Positions 1 to 7,862 of a stretch of 64,000 nucleotides of DNA are shown in pieces. The notes under the pieces were generated by a model. It saw nothing but the letters and a program-made list of their open reading frames with translations, ran no database searches and was not told where the DNA came from. The stretch is from the NCBI GenBank assembly GCA_964215955.1, contig CAXPDR010000041.1, forward strand, positions 220,761-284,760. Reading direction: 5' to 3'. The translations under genes and the position numbers were made by a program. The stretch comes from GCA-2706205 sp964215955. Lineage in GTDB: Bacteria; Bdellovibrionota; Bacteriovoracia; Bacteriovoracales; Bacteriovoracaceae. The first letter of the stretch is position 1; the number at the start of each line of letters is the position of its first letter.

Positions 1-864
1 AATAGCCTTGGTTAGGGTTTGAAAGTACTTCTTTTCTAAATCCCAACCGGAAAATCCCTTTCTAAAAACATCTAAGGTGTTAGCTCCTAGCATTGAAGTT
101 TGAATTATTCCAGACCAACTTCCAGCTAAAAACTCTTTCGTTGTTTCAAGATAAAGATTGCGAATTAATTCTGAAAATTCTTGCTTTAACGTTTTTTCAA
201 AGCTTTTACTCTCAATTAGACTTTCAACTTTAGTGGCGTCTGTATCTTGAAGTTGCTTCACGTACTTATTAAATCCGGTCTCAAAAACAGGTCCATGATC
301 TTTAAAGAAACTAATATTATGTCCATCTTCAAGTCTAAAACACTCTAGCCCATAAATTTCACTTCTCAAGCCCATTTGGGTAATGTACTGACCAAGGTTA
401 TAGGCGAATTTTCTATAGTGCTGAAATATATTTGTGTCATAAAATGAATATACTCTATTCATTTTCTCTAAATCATCAATAACCGAAATAGCCAATCCAT
501 CTCCATTTTGAGAAACATGCCTGGCCAAGTAAGAAGGAAGTCCGCAGTTTGTAATGAATGGCGCAGGTCCCAATGAAACGAGAAATACAATTGGGATTCC
601 AAGTTTTATGGCTGTATCTTCCAAACGCTTTAAGTCACACTCGGGCTTAATTTGCCCAAAGTCAAACTGTCCAGCAACCTCAGAGTGTAGGCCCCAATTG
701 ATAGGTATAAAAAGTGGCTTTGCACCTTGATAGTCTTTTAATTTATTTTCCCATAAAGAAGCGGAAGTTCTCCAATAATAAAACCAATTTGAACCTGGAA
801 ATACCGATGTATCAAACTTCTTCTCTGGTGTTGTTAACTGCTGCAATAATCCTCCCAAAAACAT
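1..864 (-). CDS. Unrecognised protein, 3' part beyond the window edge
   Basis: An open minus-strand frame runs from near 864 to the first base of the window without a stop, so the C-terminus is missing (about 288 codons visible). Two starts are possible in the same frame: ATG at 864 without a clear ribosome site, or TTG at 846 directly behind a strong GGGAGG. I favour 846 on ribosome-site grounds but give the longer span. The protein has no signal peptide. It begins with an aromatic motif (FPGSNWFYYWR) followed by IPINWGLHSE and alternating strand/helix-like segments, reminiscent of (beta/alpha)8-barrel glycoside hydrolases, but I see no family signature I can name. It is divergent from the acyl-CoA dehydrogenase at 1002. 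Confidence 0.75.
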   Translation of the reverse strand, partial: MFLGGLLQQLTTPEKKFDTSVFPGSNWFYYWRTSASLWENKLKDYQGAKPLFIPINWGLHSEVAGQFDFGQIKPECDLKRLEDTAIKLGIPIVFLVSLGPAPFITNCGLPSYLARHVSQNGDGLAISVIDDLEKMNRVYSFYDTNIFQHYRKFAYNLGQYITQMGLRSEIYGLECFRLEDGHNISFFKDHGPVFETGFNKYVKQLQDTDATKVESLIESKSFEKTLKQEFSELIRNLYLETTKEFLAGSWSGIIQTSMLGANTLDVFRKGFSGWDLEKKYFQTLTKAI

Positions 865-1001
865 CGATTGTATTAAATTCTAAATAATTAATCGCGGTGT
901 TTCCAGCACATAATTGCAAAATCTAAACTTAGACTATTTGATTATCTAATTTAACTGAGCTATATTTCGACCAAATGACATAGGATTTTAAGAGGTTGAT
1001 A

Positions 1002-2153
1002 ATGTGGTATTTTACTGAAGAAGAAAACGCGTTGCGTGAAGTCTGTAGAGAATTTGCTAAAAATGAATTAGCTCCCCTGGCTGAAAAGCATGATCATGAT
1101 GAAAGTTTTAATATTGAAGCCTTCAAAAAAATGGGAGAATTAGGACTTCTAGGCATAACTGCTGATCCAAACTACGGTGGTGCAGGACTCGGAGCAACAG
1201 CGGCAACCATTGTAATGGAAGAGTTTGGTAAAGCCTGTGCTGGTTCTACTCTATCTTACCTGGCTCACGCCATGCTATGTGTGAACAATATCAATTCAAA
1301 TGCTTCTGACGAGCAAAAAGCAAAATACCTACCTAAACTTATTTCTGGAGAGCATATTGGATGTATGGGAATGAGTGAGCCTGGCTATGGCTCAGATGCT
1401 GTAGGGATGCAATGTAAGGCCAAGCGAGATGGTGACTATTACACTATAAACGGAAACAAAATGTGGATAACCAATGCACAATTTGCAGATATTGTTTATC
1501 TCTACACCAGAACAGGTGAAGGCAAAAAGGATCTCACCACATTTATTGTAGAAAAAGGCACTGAAGGTTTTTCTGTTTCTAAAGAAATCCACAAAATGGG
1601 AATGAGGTCCTCTCCGACTGGCGAGCTGGCTTTTGAGAATGCGAAAGTTCCTTTAGAAAATAGAGTTGGCGAAGAGGGAGACAGCGTTACCCACATGATG
1701 AAAAACTTAGAAATAGAAAGACTTACTATTTCAGGTATTTCCTTAGGAATTGCTCAGGCATGTGTCGATCAATGCTTCAAGTACGCAAATGAAAGAGAAC
1801 AGTTTGGTAAAACTTTAGGAAATTTTCAGATGATCCAAAAAATGCTGGCAGAAATGGCAGCAGAAACAGAGATGATGCGTCATTTCCTATACAATATTTG
1901 TCGAGAGTGGGATGCAGGCAGAGTTTCAAACACTGCAGCTTCTATGGTTAAATTACAATTACCTAAAATGGCGACAAAAATAGCTCTTGACGCAATACAA
2001 ATTCATGGTGGTTATGGCTACTCGAGAGAATTTCCTCTTGAAAGAATGATGAGAGATAATAAACTTAATGAAATAGGTGCAGGAACCAATGAAGTAATGA
2101 TCATGATCATTGCTAAAAATATGTTAAAAGAATTCAAAGATAAAATGGGGTAA
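1002..2153 (+). CDS. Acyl-CoA dehydrogenase, isovaleryl-CoA dehydrogenase type
   Basis: FAD-dependent acyl-CoA dehydrogenase of 383 residues with the family order: N-terminal helical domain, middle beta domain (MGMSEPGYGSDAVGM, NGNKMWITNA) and C-terminal helical domain (QIHGGYGYSREFP). At the usual catalytic site near the C-terminus (EGT in most members) it reads IGAGTNE, without Glu. Instead a Glu sits in EIERLTISG (about residue 239), the helix-G position used by isovaleryl-CoA dehydrogenase. That points to a branched or leucine-derived substrate, though the related long-chain type cannot be excluded. The ATG at 1002 is preferred over the upstream TTG at 996 because AAGAGG lies 7 nt before it. 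The receiver-domain gene follows after 7 nt. Confidence 0.9.
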   Translation: MWYFTEEENALREVCREFAKNELAPLAEKHDHDESFNIEAFKKMGELGLLGITADPNYGGAGLGATAATIVMEEFGKACAGSTLSYLAHAMLCVNNINSNASDEQKAKYLPKLISGEHIGCMGMSEPGYGSDAVGMQCKAKRDGDYYTINGNKMWITNAQFADIVYLYTRTGEGKKDLTTFIVEKGTEGFSVSKEIHKMGMRSSPTGELAFENAKVPLENRVGEEGDSVTHMMKNLEIERLTISGISLGIAQACVDQCFKYANEREQFGKTLGNFQMIQKMLAEMAAETEMMRHFLYNICREWDAGRVSNTAASMVKLQLPKMATKIALDAIQIHGGYGYSREFPLERMMRDNKLNEIGAGTNEVMIMIIAKNMLKEFKDKMG

Positions 2154-2160
2154 AAAGGCC

Positions 2161-2538
2161 ATGAATAAGCACATTTTCATTGTAGATGATAGTCAAACTG
2201 TTTTAAAAACAACTGCAAAGTATTTAGAAGAAACAGACTTTACGGTCCATACTTTTGATAACGCTAATGATGCCTTAGATGCAATGGAAACAACCTCTCC
2301 TCACTTTATTCTTCTAGATTATTTTATGCCAGAAATGAATGGTGATGTTTTTATGGTTAAAGTAAGTGAGAGACTTCTTCACTATCATGATTGGCAGGTT
2401 CTACTAATTAGTAGTCATGACTTTTCAGCGGAAGAAAAACTTAGCATGATGACATTAGGGATTGCACATATCTTTAAAAAGCCTATGGATAAAACAGAAT
2501 TACTAAAAGTACTTAACGAATCCTCTAAAGTGGCTTAG
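2161..2538 (+). CDS. Single-domain response regulator (CheY-like receiver)
   Basis: A 125-residue protein made only of a REC domain. The acidic pair D9-D10, the phospho-acceptor D53 (LLDYFMP), S84/S85 at the conserved Ser/Thr position and K106/K107-P108 are all in place, so it should be phosphorylatable. There is no output domain, so it probably acts by protein-protein contact or phosphate relay. It follows the acyl-CoA dehydrogenase by 7 nt and may share its transcript. Its 3' end overlaps the convergent ferredoxin gene by 14 nt. The partner kinase cannot be told from the sequence. Confidence 0.92.
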   Translation: MNKHIFIVDDSQTVLKTTAKYLEETDFTVHTFDNANDALDAMETTSPHFILLDYFMPEMNGDVFMVKVSERLLHYHDWQVLLISSHDFSAEEKLSMMTLGIAHIFKKPMDKTELLKVLNESSKVA

Positions 2539-2821
2539 TCTCAGTAAGTAATTTAATTAATTCCGGAATACTTTGTTTTGTTAAATTAGTTATTAATAAA
2601 TTATGGGGATACAAAGTTGCGCTAATCCCCTGAGCACATGGACCTAGACATCCTGATTTAGTGACTTTGAATTCATCCCACAAACCATTTTCTCGCAAAT
2701 AAAACTTTATTTCGTTTACAATTTCTATTGCGCCTTTAGGTCCACAACTTGGCTTCCCTTCTGGCTTAATATTACAACACACAAATAAATGGCCTTTTAT
2801 TTCACGTTTTTCAATATTCAA
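2525..2821 (-). CDS. Thioredoxin-like [2Fe-2S] ferredoxin
   Basis: A 98-residue cytoplasmic protein with the cysteine pattern of thioredoxin-fold [2Fe-2S] ferredoxins: C15/C16, then C26, then C58 and C62 (SGCLGPC). This family is found alone or as the small subunit of NADH dehydrogenases and hydrogenases; the substrate here is unknown. The start is TTG at 2821, supported by AAGGAG six bases upstream. The gene converges on and overlaps the receiver gene; its upstream region also holds the sigma-54 promoter of the lipoprotein at 2961, pointing away from it. Confidence 0.88.
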   Translation of the reverse strand: MNIEKREIKGHLFVCCNIKPEGKPSCGPKGAIEIVNEIKFYLRENGLWDEFKVTKSGCLGPCAQGISATLYPHNLLITNLTKQSIPELIKLLTETKPL

Positions 2822-2905
2822 TTAAAGCTCCTTGTAAACTATTTCAACACTGTAAATATTTTAAACAATATTATCACTTAATTCGACTAAAGATCATTTA
2901 TTTTT

Positions 2906-2922
2906 TTGGCACGTGACTTGCT
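2906..2922 (+). promoter_or_regulatory. Sigma-54 (-24/-12) promoter
   Basis: TTGGCACG-TGAC-TTGCT matches the RpoN consensus YTGGCACG-N4-TTGCW at essentially every position. The GG (2908-2909) and GC (2920-2921) doublets are 12 bp apart, as required. Transcription would start near 2933, giving a roughly 28-nt leader to the lipoprotein gene at 2961. No enhancer-binding protein gene lies next to it. Confidence 0.85.
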
Positions 2923-2960
2923 TCTTAAGTAAACAAAAAATAGTTTAAGGGAGTTTCAAA

Positions 2961-3461
2961 ATGAAAAATTTAATGGGAGTAGGAGTATTGGTTCTATCGA
3001 TACTATTTGTTTCATGTGGTAAAGAAGATGAAGGAAGTGATAGCAAATCTTTTAGTCAAAGAATGAGAGATGATGGTATTACAATCAAGACAACAAAGTC
3101 ATCAAATTCTACGAGTCAATACAATAGTTATAATCGTCAGCTTGAAGTCGTCATAGAATGCTCTTCTAATAAGAGTGACAATTACAAACGTATTTCAAGA
3201 TTAAACGAATATCTTGAAAGATTATCTTCTAAAGCCTATGTAAAAATTAGCGGTAGGAAGTGGGACTCATTAGCCTACCAAAATCTAGTGATGCAAGCTA
3301 TAAATACCCTCCAAAATGGAGCGGCTAACAACTCCTTCGGTAATGACGGAATAGATTATAGTAATAATTATAATTCATACTACAACCAATACTCATCAAG
3401 TATTAAACAATGTCCAAATGGAATTCTTTCTCAAGGTGTTGTAAACGAATATTTTAGATAG
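2961..3461 (+). CDS. Putative lipoprotein, sigma-54 controlled
   Basis: A 166-residue protein with a clear type II signal peptide: positively charged start, hydrophobic core and lipobox LFVSC with C19. The mature part is rich in Ser, Asn and Tyr, contains only a few further Cys (including ECSSNK and KQCPNG), and ends in a low-complexity Asn/Tyr/Ser stretch. I recognise no domain. AAGGGAG lies upstream of the ATG. The perfect -24/-12 promoter just before it implies activation by an RpoN-dependent regulator under a specific condition or phase. Confidence 0.8.
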   Translation: MKNLMGVGVLVLSILFVSCGKEDEGSDSKSFSQRMRDDGITIKTTKSSNSTSQYNSYNRQLEVVIECSSNKSDNYKRISRLNEYLERLSSKAYVKISGRKWDSLAYQNLVMQAINTLQNGAANNSFGNDGIDYSNNYNSYYNQYSSSIKQCPNGILSQGVVNEYFR

Positions 3462-3465
3462 AAAA

Positions 3466-3507
3466 GATTTAGGAGATAGTTTATTAAGATTAATCTATCT
3501 CCTAAAA
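3466..3507. terminator. Bidirectional hairpin between convergent genes
   Basis: A perfect 12-bp inverted repeat (TTTAGGAGATAG at 3468-3479 with CTATCTCCTAAA at 3495-3506) lies between the stop of the lipoprotein at 3461 and the stop of the Kazal lipoprotein at 3518. It has a 15-nt loop. Flanking U-runs are weak in both directions, so it may act as an mRNA end stabiliser as much as a terminator. Confidence 0.6.
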
Positions 3508-3517
3508 TATAAAATTA

Positions 3518-4036
3518 TTAAAGCCTAATTGATTCTTTGTCACAATCACCATAACGTAAGAACTCAGCGCCTGCATTTTCTAATTCACATATATTGCCAA
3601 AAGTTTTTTCTTCTTTTAGTTTTCCAGGTAACAACCCACATACAGGGCTATAAACAGCTGCACAGACTTTCAAATCAGGTAATTTTGAAATTGGTGTTAT
3701 TTCTTCTTTATCGTCACAGACTCCTGGATATAAAATTTCTGCTTTTTCTATATTGGCAAAACACTCAGAACTAAAAGTTTTTTCTGTCGTGATACATTGA
3801 TCTCCTTCTTTACATTTTGGATCAAGAACTCTCGCACAAACAGGGTCATAAATCATAGCACATACTACCTGCTCTTCTTTTGGCTCTACCTCTTCTATAA
3901 GATCACTTCCCTCTACAAGTTTCTTGTCTTGCTCAGCAGAAAGTTCTTCTTGTGTGGACTGGTTAAAAACTGTCTCCATTTCCTCGGTACAAGAAAAGAA
4001 TAATGAACTTGAAATTAACAACAAAAGGATTTTCAT
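3518..4036 (-). CDS. Lipoprotein with two Kazal-like inhibitor domains
   Basis: A 172-residue lipoprotein (lipobox FFSC, C16), an acidic linker, then two Kazal-like modules at about residues 59-107 and 125-165. Each shows the family pattern: VCA-x-x-Y-x-PVC at the start, T-F-x-x-x-C in the middle and a closing x-G-x-C, with six cysteines in the first copy. Kazal domains inhibit serine proteases; on a surface lipoprotein the target could be a foreign or own protease (inference). The first copy carries an inserted Cys-containing loop. The ATG at 4036 is chosen over one 21 nt upstream because GAGGTG precedes it and the signal peptide starts there. Transcribed alone. Confidence 0.85.
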   Translation of the reverse strand: MKILLLLISSSLFFSCTEEMETVFNQSTQEELSAEQDKKLVEGSDLIEEVEPKEEQVVCAMIYDPVCARVLDPKCKEGDQCITTEKTFSSECFANIEKAEILYPGVCDDKEEITPISKLPDLKVCAAVYSPVCGLLPGKLKEEKTFGNICELENAGAEFLRYGDCDKESIRL

Positions 4037-4189
4037 ATACACCTCACTGATATTCAACTCATTACATTATCGAAGAAAGACTTGAATTAATTTAGAAGAT
4101 TCAGAGTTGATGAGGTTTAATTTAATAAAAACAACTACTTAATTAAAAAAGATATAAAATGAGTCAAAAGAAATTGCCAAGTTTTCTGG

Positions 4190-4218
4190 ACAAAAAAAGG
4201 CCTAACAAAGTAGGCCTT
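4190..4218 (-). terminator. Rho-independent terminator of fadBA
   Basis: An 8-bp stem (AAGGCCTA at 4197-4204 with TAGGCCTT at 4211-4218) with a 6-nt loop, followed in the minus direction by a run of T (A-run at 4192-4198). It lies 28 nt after the fadA stop. Confidence 0.8.
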
Positions 4219-4245
4219 CTATATTTAAACTTATAAGACAAGTTT

Positions 4246-5409
4246 TTACGGTCTCTCAAAGACAGTAGCAACTCCTTGCCCAAGACCGATACACATAGTG
4301 GCGACACCGTATTTTAAGTTTCTTCTCTTCATTTCATGTAAGAGTGTTCCACAAATTCTTGCCCCACTACAGCCAAGTGGATGTCCTAAAGCAATTGCAC
4401 CGCCGTTCACATTCACAATTTCATCGGCTTTTTCTAAAAGTCCTAAATCTTTTAAAACCGGAAGAGACTGAGCAGCAAAGGCTTCATTAAGCTCCCATAA
4501 CTGAACATCCTCAATATTAAGGTTTGCTCTTTTCAAGGCTTTCTTTGTTGCAGGTACTGGTCCATATCCCATAATTGATGGATCACAGCCCGAGGCAGCT
4601 GTAGACTTAACGTATGCTAAAATTTCAAGTCCAAGCTCTTTGGCTTTTTCTTCACTCATAACTAAAAGAGCTGAAGCTCCATCAGATAAAGCTGATGCGT
4701 TTCCTGCAGTAACCGTTCCACCTTTTGGATCGAACACAGGCCTTAAACTATTAAGTGATTCAATATTAGCATCTGCTCTATAGACCTCATCATTCTCAAC
4801 CATATACGGCATTCCATCAGGATCGTGCCCTTGGATAGGAACAATCTCGTCTTTAAACCTTCCCTCTTCAGTAGCAGCCTTAGCTTTTAAATGAGACTTT
4901 AAGGCGAACTCATCTTGAGCCCCTCTATCGATTTTATGCATTCTTCCAAGCAGTTCAGCGGTAATTCCCATATTTCCAGCAGCCTTTGCCATAACTTTGG
5001 ACGACTCTGGATTAAAGTCTACTCCGTGGGTCATTGGTACATGTCCCATATGTTCAACACCACCAACAAGATAAATATCTCCCTGTCCGGCCAGAATTCC
5101 TTGGTGTGCCATGTGAAGAGCTGTCATAGAAGAACCGCACAGTCTGTTAACAGTTTGAGCTGATACTTCTTTTGGAATACGAGTTAGAAGTTGTGCGTTT
5201 CTTCCAATATTATAACCTTGTTCTAATGTTTGTTGAACACAGCCCCAAATAATATCTTCAATTTCAGAAGGATCAACTTTTGGATTTCTCTCCATTAAAG
5301 CTTCCATTAATTGAGCTGATAATTCTTCTGCTCTTACGTTTCTAAAAGATCCGTTTTTTGATCTTCCCATTGCTGATCTAACAGCATCTACGATTACGAC
5401 CTTTTTCAT
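4246..5409 (-). CDS. fadA: 3-ketoacyl-CoA thiolase (fatty acid oxidation beta subunit)
   Basis: A thiolase of 387 residues that cleaves 3-ketoacyl-CoA with CoA to acetyl-CoA and a shortened acyl-CoA. The nucleophile C91 (NRLCGSSMTAL), H343 (GHPLG) and C373 (MCIGLGQG) are present. The length and the C91 context match FadA of the bacterial trifunctional complex rather than biosynthetic thiolases. It begins 12 nt after the fadB stop, with AGAGGA before the ATG, so the two are co-transcribed and should form the FadB2A2 complex. Confidence 0.95.
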   Translation of the reverse strand: MKKVVIVDAVRSAMGRSKNGSFRNVRAEELSAQLMEALMERNPKVDPSEIEDIIWGCVQQTLEQGYNIGRNAQLLTRIPKEVSAQTVNRLCGSSMTALHMAHQGILAGQGDIYLVGGVEHMGHVPMTHGVDFNPESSKVMAKAAGNMGITAELLGRMHKIDRGAQDEFALKSHLKAKAATEEGRFKDEIVPIQGHDPDGMPYMVENDEVYRADANIESLNSLRPVFDPKGGTVTAGNASALSDGASALLVMSEEKAKELGLEILAYVKSTAASGCDPSIMGYGPVPATKKALKRANLNIEDVQLWELNEAFAAQSLPVLKDLGLLEKADEIVNVNGGAIALGHPLGCSGARICGTLLHEMKRRNLKYGVATMCIGLGQGVATVFERP

Positions 5410-5421
5410 ATCTTCATCCTC

Positions 5422-7566
5422 TTAATAATAAGTTTTATTTTCAGTTGCTAATGTTTTAACGCCATCAGTGACTTGATACATATTTCCAAGTTCAATATAT
5501 TTCCCTGAAAGCTCAACTAAGTTTTTCGCACCTATTGCGTCTGCATATTTTAAAGCTCCAGCTCTAAATGGAGGAAATCCAAGTCCAAGCAAAAGACCCA
5601 TATCAACTTCCTGTGGTGTAGAGACAATATTTTCTTCTAAGCATCTGGCACATTCAAAAATCATTGGAAGCATCATTCTTTCAACAATCTCTTGATCAGA
5701 AACTTCAATAGTTCTTTTCACATGTTTTCTGATTAATTCCTCCGCCTTTTCATCTATTGATTTTTTTGGTTTTCCCCTTCTATCTAATTCATACTTGTAG
5801 AAACCAACACCATTTTTCTGACCATACCTTTTATCAGCATACATTTTATCAATAATAGTTTCTCCACCCATTTCCATCCTATCAGGAAATGCGTCTGCCA
5901 TTATTTTAGCAGCATGAGCTCCGGTATCGATCCCAACAACATCTAATAGATATGCAGGACCCATTGACCATCCAAACTTTTCCATAACTTTGTCTATTCT
6001 TTTATAATCAACACCATCCTCAATCAATTTTGCAAATCCATTAAAGTACGGAAATAGGACTCTATTTACTAAGAAACCTGCACAGTCATTTACAACAATT
6101 GGTGTTTTTCCCATTTGAAGTGCATAAGCAACAGTTTTAGCAATTGCCTCATCCGAAGACTTTTCACCTCTAATAACTTCTACCAATGGCATTCTGTGAA
6201 CAGGATTGAAAAAGTGCATTCCACAAAAGTTTTCAGGATTCTTTAAATCCTTTGCTAATTCAGTAATAGAAATTGTTGATGTATTCGATGTTAGAATCGT
6301 TCCAGGTTTAACCTTTCCTTCTAACTCTCCTAGTACTGCTTTTTTGATTTTTGTATTTTCAATAACAGCTTCAACAACCACATCAACCGATTCAAAATCA
6401 CCGTAACTTAGAGTTGGTTGAATCATATTAAGTGTAGTTGCCATTCCAGCTGCATCAATTTTCTTTCTTTTAACTTGTTTAGATAAAAGTTTTGTAGCTT
6501 CTGTTAAACCAAGTTCAATTGCACCAGGGTTAATATCTTTCATGATGATTGGAGTTCCCTTACTTGCAGATTGGTAAGCAACACCTCCGCCCATGATACC
6601 AGCTCCAAGCACTGCTGCTTGATTAATCTTAGAAGTTTCTTTGGTTAATTTTTTAGAAACTTTCTTTAAATATTGATCTCCAAGAAAAACCTGAATTAAA
6701 TTATGAGCAACATCAGTTGTTGCAAGTTCAGCAAATGCATCAGCTTCAAATTCTAAAGCTGCATCTCTTTCAAGAGCACAACCTGCTTGCATAACTTCAA
6801 TAGATTTTACGGGTGCAGGATAATTAGGACCTGCAACTCCCGCAACAAAACCTTTTGCTGTTTCAAATACCATAGTTGCTTCAGTTCTATTTAATCTAAG
6901 AGGAGATTTTTTCTCAACTTTTCTAGCTTGCCAATTCATCTTTCCTTCAATACATGAAAGTAAAAACTTCTCTCCCAACTCCTCTAGTTTTTCAGGAGCA
7001 ACGACCGCATCAACGGCACCAATTTTTAGAGCATCTTCAGCCTTCCACTGTTTACCAGAAGTAATCCATTCAATTGCATGGTCAGCACCACAAAGTCTTG
7101 GAAGTCTTACAGATCCTCCCCATCCTGGCATAATTCCCAATTTCGTTTCAGGTAAACCAACTTTTGCTCCTGCAACGGCGATTCTATAATCAGTCATGAG
7201 ACAAACTTCAAAGCCACCGCCTAAAGCGTATCCATTAATTAAAGCTAGAGTTGGAACATTTAAATCTTCAAATCTATTTAGAATTGAGTTCATCGGATTA
7301 ATCCAGCTTTTTATCTCTGCTGCAGTTTTTGTGAACTGGGGAACAAACTCTGTAATATCCGCACCAAAAATGAAGTGCTCTTTATTTGATCTTAAAATGA
7401 CACCCTTCTTCTCACTACAACCTTCAATTGCATCCACTACCTTAGGTAGCTCTTCCATCATGAGCTTGCCAATGACATTGGCACCCGAGTTTTTGATATC
7501 AAAGGTAACTTTAATGATTCCATTTGCCTCCAATGAGCATTGAATCGCTTTTCCATCGAATAACAT
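5422..7566 (-). CDS. fadB: Multifunctional enoyl-CoA hydratase / 3-hydroxyacyl-CoA dehydrogenase
   Basis: A 714-residue two-enzyme protein. The N-terminal crotonase half shows the oxyanion motif NGYALGGGFE and the catalytic-Glu segment LPETKLGIMPGWGG. The C-terminal half begins with the NAD-binding motif VLGAGIMGGG and continues with NTSTISITEL and the catalytic-His segment GMHFFNPVH. It hydrates enoyl-CoA and oxidises the 3-hydroxyacyl-CoA. Full length for the family. AAGGAG stands 6 nt before the ATG. First gene of the fadBA operon, divergent from the acyl-CoA dehydrogenase at 7863. Confidence 0.96.
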   Translation of the reverse strand: MLFDGKAIQCSLEANGIIKVTFDIKNSGANVIGKLMMEELPKVVDAIEGCSEKKGVILRSNKEHFIFGADITEFVPQFTKTAAEIKSWINPMNSILNRFEDLNVPTLALINGYALGGGFEVCLMTDYRIAVAGAKVGLPETKLGIMPGWGGSVRLPRLCGADHAIEWITSGKQWKAEDALKIGAVDAVVAPEKLEELGEKFLLSCIEGKMNWQARKVEKKSPLRLNRTEATMVFETAKGFVAGVAGPNYPAPVKSIEVMQAGCALERDAALEFEADAFAELATTDVAHNLIQVFLGDQYLKKVSKKLTKETSKINQAAVLGAGIMGGGVAYQSASKGTPIIMKDINPGAIELGLTEATKLLSKQVKRKKIDAAGMATTLNMIQPTLSYGDFESVDVVVEAVIENTKIKKAVLGELEGKVKPGTILTSNTSTISITELAKDLKNPENFCGMHFFNPVHRMPLVEVIRGEKSSDEAIAKTVAYALQMGKTPIVVNDCAGFLVNRVLFPYFNGFAKLIEDGVDYKRIDKVMEKFGWSMGPAYLLDVVGIDTGAHAAKIMADAFPDRMEMGGETIIDKMYADKRYGQKNGVGFYKYELDRRGKPKKSIDEKAEELIRKHVKRTIEVSDQEIVERMMLPMIFECARCLEENIVSTPQEVDMGLLLGLGFPPFRAGALKYADAIGAKNLVELSGKYIELGNMYQVTDGVKTLATENKTYY

Positions 7567-7844
7567 AATATCTCCTTACTAAATAATTTCTTAGACATGA
7601 TAGGGTTTAATCTTTGATTTTAATAGGTATTTTGAAACTAAATTTAACATTTGTAAAACTTAATTAATCAGCTATTTCTAGTATTTGGATTAAAATCGAT
7701 CATCATATTGCACAGCAAGAAGCAGCAAAGCGCCCAAAGTTTATTTATTATGCTCAGCTCTTCTTAGAAGTTAAAGAAAGTCATAACACAAATCAAATCC
7801 AACCTTTAACTCTAGCTCCTTTAATCTAACCATGTTATGCTGAT

Positions 7845-7857
7845 TCTCCTTAGGAGA
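7845..7857. repeat. Small palindrome covering a ribosome site
   Basis: TCTCCT-T-AGGAGA is a 6+1+6 palindrome whose right half is the ribosome-binding site of the acyl-CoA dehydrogenase starting at 7863. It could be a weak operator or a small hairpin hiding the ribosome site, or chance. The rest of the 296-bp gap 7567-7862 between the divergent operons holds no gene or other structure I can support. Confidence 0.3.
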
Positions 7858-7862
7858 CAGTT

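Noticed and set aside
7196..7543. Long plus-strand frame inside fadB
   Set aside because: It lies fully antisense to the well-conserved crotonase domain and lacks protein-like motifs or a ribosome site.
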